Shown: positions 1-5,415 of the stretch, piece by piece
How positions within the stretch are numbered: position 1 is the stretch's first letter
Layout: every line of letters begins with the position of its first letter
Origin: an uncultured Actinomycetes bacterium
GTDB taxonomy: Bacteria; Actinomycetota; Actinomycetes; Nanopelagicales; Nanopelagicaceae
DNA length: 6,336 nt
Direction of reading: 5' to 3'
Assembly: GCA_903893085.1 (NCBI GenBank)
Contig: CAITKS010000209.1
Coordinates: 1 to 6,336, forward strand
Notes under the pieces: generated by a model
Told to the model about the DNA's origin: nothing
Database searches by the model: none
The model's input: only the letters and a program-made list of their open reading frames with translations
Translations under genes and position numbers: made by a program

Positions 1-545
1 CATCCGAATATGCAATGTTGCCAAGGGCAACACATACTCGCTCTGATCGCGAGAGCGTTAAAGGAAAGCTCGGCGGACGTACGCAGGAGATATCTCGCTT
101 GGTCGGGCGATCTCTTCGTGCAATCGTTGATATGAAAGAGCTTGGCGAAAATACAATTGTTATTGACTGCGATGTTTTACAAGCTGATGGTGGAACACGA
201 ACAGCTGCGATCACTGGTGCCTATGTTGCACTTGCCGATGCAATCACTTGGGCTAAAGCACAAGGACATATCAAAGAAAACTCAAAACCACTTAGCGATT
301 CCGTCGCCGCGGTTTCAGTTGGAATCATTGATGGCGTTCCGATGTTAGATCTTTGCTATGAAGAAGATGTACGCGCTGATACAGATATGAATGTAGTTTG
401 CAGTGGAGATGGTCGCTTCATCGAAGTTCAAGGCACAGCCGAAGGCGTTCCATTCGATCGCAACTTGCTTAACTCACTATTAGACCTTGCAGTTGCTGGT
501 TGTGTAGATCTTGGCGCAATTCAGAAGGCCGCACTTTCTAAGTGA
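1..545 (+). CDS. rph: Ribonuclease PH, 3' part (5' end outside window)
   Basis: Phosphorolytic 3'-to-5' exoribonuclease that trims tRNA 3' ends in the cytoplasm, using phosphate and releasing nucleoside diphosphates; the family works as a hexameric ring. The reading frame is open from the first base (first full codon at 3), and the opening [13 protein letters not shown] matches the conserved interior of RNase PH, so the ATG at 15 is an internal methionine and not the start. About 60 residues of the usual ~240 are missing upstream. Other visible signatures, counted from that methionine, are GGRTQEI (20-26), the phosphate-site stretch [13 protein letters not shown] (52-64), the acidic catalytic region [14 protein letters not shown] (115-128) and EVQGTAEG (137-144). 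It ends in TGA, overlapping the GTG start of rdgB, so the two are probably translationally coupled. The visible part is intact, and the identification is secure. Confidence 0.96.
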   Translation, partial: SEYAMLPRATHTRSDRESVKGKLGGRTQEISRLVGRSLRAIVDMKELGENTIVIDCDVLQADGGTRTAAITGAYVALADAITWAKAQGHIKENSKPLSDSVAAVSVGIIDGVPMLDLCYEEDVRADTDMNVVCSGDGRFIEVQGTAEGVPFDRNLLNSLLDLAVAGCVDLGAIQKAALSK

Positions 546-1162
546 GTCCGCATCGCTTACTTCTTGCCACTCGCAATAAAGGCAAGATAGAAGAGTTTCG
601 TCGTATTCTCGAAGAAATTGCAGCAGGAGAGATTGAATTAGTTGGGCTTGATCAATTTCCAAATCTTCATGACGTTGATGAAACTGGATCTACTTTTGAG
701 GAAAATGCCCTCTTAAAGGCGCGCGAAATGTGTGCCGCATCAGGAATTGCAGCGATTGCCGATGACAGTGGCCTTTGTGTGGATTATTTAAATGGTGATC
801 CTGGAATTTACTCGGCACGTTGGGCTGGAGTTCATGGCGATGATGCGGCAAATACAGAAAAGGTTTTGAATTCTTTAATTGGTGTTCCAGATGAAAAGCG
901 TGGGGCACACTTCACATGTGTTGCAGCGCTCGCATTGCCGGATGGGCGAACCCACACAGAAGAGGCGCACTTTGATGGATGGATACTCGACAAACCAGTA
1001 GGTGAACAAGGATTTGGCTACGACCCGATATTTCGCCCAGATGGATACGAGATTTCTAGCGCACAAATGAGCGCAGAGGCCAAAGATGCGATCAGCCATC
1101 GCGGAAAATCACTCCGCGCTATCGCACCTCATGTCATCAGTTTGCTCAACTCCCTAGGCTAA
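542..1162 (+). CDS. rdgB: XTP/dITP pyrophosphatase (HAM1/RdgB family)
   Basis: House-cleaning nucleotide pyrophosphatase that hydrolyses non-canonical purine triphosphates (dITP, XTP, ITP) to the monophosphate and pyrophosphate, keeping deaminated bases out of DNA and RNA. The 206-residue product has the normal family length and the signatures in order: ATRNKGK (9-15), [10 protein letters not shown] (51-60), ADDSGL (73-78) with the acidic metal/catalytic residues, [10 protein letters not shown] (87-96), GFGYDPIF (157-164) and SHRGKS (185-190). The start is GTG at 542, inside the GTGA overlap with the rph stop; it leaves four residues before the [10 protein letters not shown] strand, as expected for the family. 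The only Shine-Dalgarno-like match is AGAAGG at 523-528, 13 bases away, so initiation probably relies on coupling to rph. The rph-rdgB order is common in Actinobacteria. Nothing looks damaged. Confidence 0.96.
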   Translation: MSPHRLLLATRNKGKIEEFRRILEEIAAGEIELVGLDQFPNLHDVDETGSTFEENALLKAREMCAASGIAAIADDSGLCVDYLNGDPGIYSARWAGVHGDDAANTEKVLNSLIGVPDEKRGAHFTCVAALALPDGRTHTEEAHFDGWILDKPVGEQGFGYDPIFRPDGYEISSAQMSAEAKDAISHRGKSLRAIAPHVISLLNSLG

Positions 1163-1178
1163 ACTTTGCCCATACGTG

Positions 1179-1192
1179 ATCGCTAATCGCTA
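1179..1192 (+). repeat. Perfect tandem 7-mer just before the ribosome binding site
   Basis: ATCGCTA occurs twice back to back (1179-1185 and 1186-1192) in the 44-base gap between rdgB and the lysine-rich gene, and it runs directly into the ribosome binding site. It is the only clear structure in that gap apart from the Shine-Dalgarno sequence; I found no convincing -35/-10 pair there. It could be part of an operator or mRNA control site, or simply chance. Confidence 0.5.
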
Positions 1193-1199
1193 AAGGGAG
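1192..1199 (+). promoter_or_regulatory. Strong Shine-Dalgarno site supporting the GTG start at 1207
   Basis: AAAGGGAG ends 7 bases before the GTG at 1207, a near-ideal spacing, and decides the start of the lysine-rich gene. It is the clearest ribosome binding site in the window; the other visible starts rely on overlap, very short gaps or a possible leaderless mRNA. This suggests the gene is translated independently of rdgB and perhaps at a high rate. Confidence 0.75.
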
Positions 1200-1206
1200 T
1201 TTCATC

Positions 1207-2064
1207 GTGGCCGTTAAGAAAAAAGCTTCAGCAAAGAAAGTTGCCAAGAAGGCACCAGCTCGCAAGAAAGCAGCTGCAAAGAAAGTTGTAAAGAAGTCAG
1301 CAGCGAAGAAGGTTGCTAAGAAAGCACCAGCAAAGAAAAAAGCTGCGGCTAAAAAAGTTGTTAAGAAAACTGCAAAGAAGGTCGTAAAGAAGACCGCGAA
1401 GAAGGCGCCCGCTCGCAAGAAAGCTTCTGCTAAGAAGGCATCATCTGCAAGCAAGTTTGTTGTTCCACCAGTACCAGTCGGTGGCGTAAAGAGTGCATCT
1501 CGTGCAAACATCACAACAATGCCAACTCCAGCAAAGAGTGCAGCATCTGCATCTAAGCCAAGTGCTGCACCGAAGCAAGGAACTTCACCAAGAGTCTTGA
1601 TGGCAGCAGTCATCGGTATTGCACTTCTTGCAATCGTTGTGATCTCTCGCCCAGCATCTGATTCAGATACAGCACCAGTAACTCCAACAGCAACTGAATC
1701 TGCTGCACCGGTTGAAACTGAGGAAGCAACGCCAACACCAACGGAATCTGCAGCAGGCGAAGCCGTTGAAGCAGTGGAAGCACCATCTCGCTTTATCGGA
1801 AATTGGAAAGATTCTTCTAAATCAGTAATGGTAATTACCTGGAAAGCACCAACAGCAACTGCTGGGTTAACTGGATATAAATTTGAAGTTCGTTCAGGAA
1901 TGGGCGAATGGAAAGAATCTGGAATCTTGCCTGCTGATCAACTTTCGATTGAATTCACAAAGGGTTCAATGGATGGATCTACATCGTTCCGAGTTTCATC
2001 AGTTTATTCAGATGGACAGAGCGCATCCGCTAAGGCATTTGGTTTCAGCGGACAATTCGAATAA
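1207..2064 (+). CDS. Membrane-anchored protein with histone-H1-like lysine-rich N-terminus and FN3-like C-terminal domain
   Basis: I do not recognise this 285-residue protein as a named gene. Four regions are visible. Residues 2-77 are Lys/Ala/Val repeats (34 of the first 80 residues are Lys), like the tails of histone H1 and of actinobacterial HU. Residues 78-129 are a Ser/Ala/Pro-rich linker. Residues 130-147 (VLMAAVIGIALLAIVVIS) form one transmembrane helix. Residues 148-192 are an acidic, Pro/Thr/Glu-rich linker, and 193-285 resemble one fibronectin type III domain (ITWKAPTATAGLTGYKFEV at 210-228, FRVSSVYSDG at 261-270). By the positive-inside rule the lysine segment should be cytoplasmic and the FN3-like domain outside. 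The lysine segment could bind DNA, RNA or another polyanion; FN3 domains usually mediate protein or glycan contacts. The start is GTG with a strong ribosome binding site. It follows rdgB by 44 bases and precedes a strong terminator. Architecture is well supported; function is inferred. Confidence 0.85.
   Translation: MAVKKKASAKKVAKKAPARKKAAAKKVVKKSAAKKVAKKAPAKKKAAAKKVVKKTAKKVVKKTAKKAPARKKASAKKASSASKFVVPPVPVGGVKSASRANITTMPTPAKSAASASKPSAAPKQGTSPRVLMAAVIGIALLAIVVISRPASDSDTAPVTPTATESAAPVETEEATPTPTESAAGEAVEAVEAPSRFIGNWKDSSKSVMVITWKAPTATAGLTGYKFEVRSGMGEWKESGILPADQLSIEFTKGSMDGSTSFRVSSVYSDGQSASAKAFGFSGQFE
1228..1437 (+). repeat. Three in-frame repeats encoding a ~23-residue Lys/Ala motif
   Basis: Within the lysine-rich gene, residues 8-30 (1228-1296) and 31-54 (1297-1368) are near-identical copies reading roughly SAKKVAKKAPARKKAAAKK followed by VVKK. 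Residues 55-77 (1369-1437) are a third, rearranged copy (TAKKVVKK, then TAKKAPARKKASAKK). The DNA copies differ mostly at third codon positions, so they are diverged duplications and not a fresh tandem expansion. The number of copies may vary between related strains. Confidence 0.8.
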
Positions 2065-2073
2065 GAAATTAAT

Positions 2074-2112
2074 AAATAAAGCCCCCGCCAACTTGGTGGG
2101 GGCTTTATTTTT
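2074..2112. terminator. Bidirectional Rho-independent terminator between convergent genes
   Basis: A 16-base-pair stem (2074-2089 with 2095-2110, one G-U pair) encloses the 5-base loop AACTT. Its core is GCCCCCGCC against GGTGGGGGC. On the plus strand it starts 10 bases after the stop of the lysine-rich gene and ends in a T run (2108-2112). On the minus strand it lies 14 bases past the acyltransferase stop and is followed by a T-rich but interrupted stretch, so it probably ends both converging transcripts, more efficiently on the plus side. Confidence 0.9.
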
Positions 2113-2124
2113 AAACTTTAGTAA

Positions 2125-3882
2125 TTACGGTAAGAACTCTTCAACCGCTGCGACATATGCACGTACGCCCGTTGGCACTAAGTGAATTCCATCTGGTGCG
2201 AAATATTCAGGGTGACCCATGGATATCTGATCCCACCGAATTACAAATGTATTCGGATATGCGCTGGAAACTTCGTCGATCAAAGCGTTATTAGCGTCTT
2301 TCCATGGCCGAGGTACTGCTGTGTTTATCACGATACGCAGCGGCGCCTCTTTAACCGCCTCAAAAATAGCCACAACTTGCTCGCGCGTTAGTGCATTGTT
2401 ATTGCCCAGGTTAAACACGATTGGAGAACCCTGTACTTCACTAACATCGTTTTGCATAACTTCGAGTAATTCTGGAGCTTGGCGACCGACTCGGGCATTA
2501 ATTAGCGCAATTGGATTACGAAGTTCAATCTCATGGCGAATCCCTAAGATGACTGAATCTCCAGTTACCCAGATTCCGGTCTTATTAACTGGAGAAACCA
2601 CTGGCTGCGTTGGACGGCTCGCTTCCTCAATAGCTTCTTTAACCGCACGGTTTTTATCTGCGGTGTCAATTAGAGCGTATGCACTGACCAGAGAAGATAA
2701 CAAAACCGTTGTAGAAATTGAAGCAGCGACGAGAATTTGTTGGCGCTTTCTAACTTCAGGAGTTCGGTATCGCATTCCCTTAAACCAATATGACACTGCA
2801 CCACTGCGAATAGGAAGTTCAACCAAACGAAGCGAGATATCGGCAAGTGCCAGCACAACCAGAATTCGAAGAGTAAAGAGCGCCCAATCTTCTCCATCTA
2901 AATCAACTTGAGGACGAGAGATTTGAAAAATTACCCAGTGCCAAAGGTAAATTGCATAAGAGCGTTCGCCGATCCAAAGTAGAACTTTGTTGCGCAGCAG
3001 TGGCGCAAATCTGGATGCTGGGTGAACAATCGAAATCAATATTGCAGTTCCGAATAACCCCGCCAATGGAAATGCTAGTTTATAGAGAGTAGGTTTTGTT
3101 TCATCGATTAAAAGGAATGTTGCCAAAATTCCAACGAAGCCAAATACACCAATTCCATCTATAAAATCCTGAGCACGACGCGTTACCTGCAAATTAAAGT
3201 TTTGGGGGATCCAGCTAACTGCCAGCGCTGCTCCTAAGAAGAGACCAATACTGTGAGTATCTGTGCCAAAGTAAACATGGCTTACCTTTGAAGAATTCGC
3301 GGCATCGAGCTGGAAGGAGACGAACATAAGCGCTATTCCAGAAGTTGCTGCAATTATCAGTGCGGCTGCGGGAATTAATTTCTTTCCTAAATAACGCAAA
3401 ACAAGTAGAAGGATTAGCGGCCAAAGCAGATAGAACTGCGCTTCAACTGCAAGTGACCAGGTGTGCTGCAGTAATGGTGGCCGACCACTTGCTTCAAAAT
3501 AATCCTGATGGTTAAAGACCAACCACCAATTCATCGCTCCGGTAAGACTAAATGGGGCATCGGTTAAGAATTTCTTAGTGGTATCTGGCGCCCATAAGCC
3601 AACAAAGATTGAAGTTGTAACGATCATAAAAACCAATGGGGGGAATAACCTGCGGATTCGCGCTAAATAGAAATCGCGAAGATCGAGGCCACCACGTTGT
3701 TGAATTGAATCTAAAAGAAGGCGTGTGATTACATAACCTGAAATCACAAAGAAGAGATCAACCCCAAGAAATCCGCCAGGAATCCAGGAAACTCCTAAGT
3801 GATAGAGCATCACTGCAATCACTGCGATCGCGCGCAGCCCATCGATGGCAGGGATGTATTGGATACCGCGCTTGGTAGCCAT
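2125..3882 (-). CDS. Acyltransferase-3 family membrane protein with C-terminal SGNH domain (OatA/OafA-like)
   Basis: Probable O-acyltransferase of the cell envelope. In this family the membrane domain passes an acyl group, usually acetyl, across the membrane and the SGNH domain transfers it to peptidoglycan, a polysaccharide or another glycan. The 585 residues show both parts. Residues 9-360 are multi-spanning, with the N-terminal YIPAIDGLRAIAV, the conserved His28 in MLYHLG, GFLGVDLFFVISGY (37-50), the R-x-x-R region (75-78), HTWSLAVEAQFYLLWP (140-155) and IGERSYAIYLWHW (304-316). A further helix (about 383-405) leads to the SGNH domain at about 435-585: GDS with Ser443, Gly466, GNN (493-495) and Asp564/His567 in DGIHLVP. 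All catalytic blocks are present. The substrate cannot be read from sequence. The start lies 5 bases after the coiled-coil gene's stop with no clear Shine-Dalgarno site, suggesting translational coupling. Confidence 0.92.
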   Translation of the reverse strand: MATKRGIQYIPAIDGLRAIAVIAVMLYHLGVSWIPGGFLGVDLFFVISGYVITRLLLDSIQQRGGLDLRDFYLARIRRLFPPLVFMIVTTSIFVGLWAPDTTKKFLTDAPFSLTGAMNWWLVFNHQDYFEASGRPPLLQHTWSLAVEAQFYLLWPLILLLVLRYLGKKLIPAAALIIAATSGIALMFVSFQLDAANSSKVSHVYFGTDTHSIGLFLGAALAVSWIPQNFNLQVTRRAQDFIDGIGVFGFVGILATFLLIDETKPTLYKLAFPLAGLFGTAILISIVHPASRFAPLLRNKVLLWIGERSYAIYLWHWVIFQISRPQVDLDGEDWALFTLRILVVLALADISLRLVELPIRSGAVSYWFKGMRYRTPEVRKRQQILVAASISTTVLLSSLVSAYALIDTADKNRAVKEAIEEASRPTQPVVSPVNKTGIWVTGDSVILGIRHEIELRNPIALINARVGRQAPELLEVMQNDVSEVQGSPIVFNLGNNNALTREQVVAIFEAVKEAPLRIVINTAVPRPWKDANNALIDEVSSAYPNTFVIRWDQISMGHPEYFAPDGIHLVPTGVRAYVAAVEEFLP

Positions 3883-3887
3883 TTTAA

Positions 3888-4697
3888 TTACCGACGGTTA
3901 GCGGGCTTTTTCTTTGCTGCAGATTTTTTAGCAGCAGCCTTCTTTGCCGGTGCAGCGAGTGCTGGCTTAGTTCGTTGGCTAATAACTTTCTTTGGCCCAG
4001 TATCTATTACAGAATTATCAGAGGTTAGATTCTCAGTTACATTCTTATGCAGCTCTGCCAAACGAGAATAAGCACTTTCTAAACGAGATCTGCTCTGGAT
4101 AATGGCATTTTCGGCAGCATCAAGGGATTGAGTCTGTATTTTGTAAAGTCTTTCTGCTTCAGAAATTACTCCACTTAACCAACTGCGATATTCGGCTACT
4201 TCTCCCGTTGCTTCGGTGATTATTCTTTCGCCTTCACGACGAGCGGCTTGTGCCAGTGCGCCTGCTTCACGACGTTTTTCGTCAAAGATTGATTGCGCTT
4301 CGCGTTCTGCTTGAGCCAGTCTTTCGGCAGCTTCGGCTTCAGCAACATTTATATATTTGCGCCCACGAGCTTCGGCTCCAGAGAGAATAGAACGCGCTTT
4401 AATTTCGGAACCTTCAATTGCATCTTTTGCTTGGCGCGATGCTTCACCCATTACGCGCTCGGATGCCGACATGGCCTTTGCTTCGCGACTCTGTGCAGAT
4501 TTGATCATCGCCATGGCGGTTTCAGTCGCCAAGATTTCAAATTCTTCTTTACTTAGAGTTGTGATGTCGCGACGAGAACGCAGATCGTTAAGTTGTGATT
4601 CGAGCTCGCGAATACGATCTACCGAACTAGGGGCAGCGCTTTCGCTCTCTTTAAATCCAACCCAATTAAGGAAACTATTCTTCTCAGCCATGGTCAT
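3888..4697 (-). CDS. Long coiled-coil protein with histone-H1-like lysine-rich C-terminal tail (DivIVA/Scy-like in style)
   Basis: Unrecognised protein of 269 residues, or 267 if it starts at the second ATG (4691), which a nearby -10 box favours. A short N-terminal segment (NSFLNWVGF, 7-15) could be an amphipathic membrane-binding helix. Residues 26-43 form one short coil (DRIRELESQLNDLRSRR). Residues 50-220 are an almost unbroken charged, Ala/Glu/Arg-rich helix of the type seen in DivIVA, Scy/FilP and ATP-synthase b subunits. Residues 221-246 are a polar linker, and 249-269 are a basic tail (APAKKAAAKKSAAKKKPANR and a final R) resembling H1 or HU tails. No transmembrane segment or enzyme motif is visible, so a cytoplasmic scaffold is likely. 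The classic DivIVA N-terminal motif was not found, so that name is only a structural analogy. The next gene, an envelope acyltransferase, follows after 5 bases; trhA lies 40 bases upstream. Confidence 0.85.
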   Translation of the reverse strand: MTMAEKNSFLNWVGFKESESAAPSSVDRIRELESQLNDLRSRRDITTLSKEEFEILATETAMAMIKSAQSREAKAMSASERVMGEASRQAKDAIEGSEIKARSILSGAEARGRKYINVAEAEAAERLAQAEREAQSIFDEKRREAGALAQAARREGERIITEATGEVAEYRSWLSGVISEAERLYKIQTQSLDAAENAIIQSRSRLESAYSRLAELHKNVTENLTSDNSVIDTGPKKVISQRTKPALAAPAKKAAAKKSAAKKKPANRR

Positions 4698-4725
4698 AGA
4701 TTAGGGCAAAGCCCGCCTACTCCAA
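4698..4725 (-). promoter_or_regulatory. Candidate promoter for a leaderless transcript of the coiled-coil gene
   Basis: Read on the minus strand, TTGGAG (4725-4720), a 16-base spacer and TAATCT (4703-4698) resemble a housekeeping-sigma promoter. The -10 box occupies exactly -12 to -7 relative to the second ATG (4691), so transcription could begin at that codon. No Shine-Dalgarno sequence lies at proper distance from either ATG, and leaderless mRNAs are common in Actinobacteria. The -35 match is weak beyond TTG, and the gene may also be read through from trhA. Confidence 0.45.
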
Positions 4726-4737
4726 AAGTGGGGTGAT

Positions 4738-5406
4738 TTATTGGCGGTAGATGGCGATCGAGACCGCGAGATATTGAGATACCCATGCGGCAAGCACAAA
4801 TATGTGGAAGAGCTCATGAAATCCAAAGTACTTGGCATTTCGGCCAGGTTTTTTAAGCGCATAAAAGATTGCACCGACCGAGTAGAGAAGGCCACCAATA
4901 ATGATTGGCAGAAGGACCCAAAGGCCTCCTTCGTCATAAAGTTGTGGCGTATAGACAATTGCAACCCAGCCGAGAAGTAAGTAATTAGCAACATATAACC
5001 AGCGCGGTGCGCCCACCCAAAATACGCGCATAGCAACACCAAGAAGCGCGCCAATCCAAACTACGGATAACAAAATGGTTCGGTCATTGCCGTGCAATAA
5101 CGCCACCGCAAATGGAGTGTATGAGCCGGCGATTAGTAAATTGATATTGGCGTGATCCCAGCGGCGCCAAATCTTCTTTTTTTCAGGTGACCAAGGAACG
5201 CGGTGATAAATTGCTGAAACGCTAAAGAGCATGATTGCAGTAATCGAATATAAAGCGACTGCAAACTTGAGTGAACTCTTACTCAGTATGAAAAGAACAA
5301 GGGATGCAATTACTACTACTGGGGTAGCACCTAAATGAAACCATCCACGCAATTTTGGTGGAACCGCTGCTGCTAACTTGTCGCGCTCGCTTGCTTCTTT
5401 ACCCAT
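4738..5406 (-). CDS. trhA: TrhA/hemolysin III family seven-helix membrane protein (PAQR/CREST superfamily)
   Basis: Integral membrane protein of the hemolysin III (YqfA/TrhA) family, linked in other bacteria to membrane energetics or fluidity homeostasis; the hemolysin name is historical and does not imply toxicity. The 222-residue length is typical and about seven hydrophobic helices are visible. The superfamily's polar metal-site residues are present: RGWFH (20-24), Ser64 and His68 in SAIYHR, RRWDHANINLLIAGSYTPF (81-99) with Asp84/His85, and GFHELFH (195-201) with His197 and His201. The ATG lies 9 bases after the transporter stop and has no clear Shine-Dalgarno site, so co-transcription with the transporter is likely. 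Assignment to the family is secure; whether it acts as a hydrolase is unproven for bacterial members in general. Confidence 0.93.
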   Translation of the reverse strand: MGKEASERDKLAAAVPPKLRGWFHLGATPVVVIASLVLFILSKSSLKFAVALYSITAIMLFSVSAIYHRVPWSPEKKKIWRRWDHANINLLIAGSYTPFAVALLHGNDRTILLSVVWIGALLGVAMRVFWVGAPRWLYVANYLLLGWVAIVYTPQLYDEGGLWVLLPIIIGGLLYSVGAIFYALKKPGRNAKYFGFHELFHIFVLAAWVSQYLAVSIAIYRQ

Positions 5407-5415
5407 ATAACAACT

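Noticed and set aside
1146..1613. A 155-codon open frame antisense to the lysine-rich gene, rich in Phe, Ala and Leu.
   Set aside because: Its composition is what reverse-reading Lys/Ala codons (AAG, GCA) produces, it matches no family I know, and the plus-strand gene has a strong ribosome binding site and clear domains.
1207..1650. The lysine-rich start plus hydrophobic helix as a cleavable signal peptide.
   Set aside because: The positive segment is far longer than a signal-peptide n-region, and the hydrophobic helix begins only at residue 130; an uncleaved membrane anchor fits better.
1207..2064. The lysine-rich protein as an HU-type nucleoid protein.
   Set aside because: No HU fold or DNA-binding arm motif is present; only the tail composition is shared, and the protein has a transmembrane helix and an FN3-like domain.
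3799..4071. A plus-strand open frame across the junction of the acyltransferase and coiled-coil genes.
   Set aside because: It is antisense to two well-supported genes, and its FFAADFLAAAFF stretch is the reverse reading of the lysine-rich tail.
3888..4697. Naming the coiled-coil protein DivIVA/Wag31.
   Set aside because: The conserved DivIVA N-terminal motif is not seen; resemblance is limited to coiled-coil style and genomic plausibility.
4704..4714. Inverted repeat GGGC-AAA-GCCC downstream of trhA, considered as a terminator.
   Set aside because: The stem is only 4 base pairs with a 3-base loop and no T run on either side; it also lies within the candidate promoter spacer.
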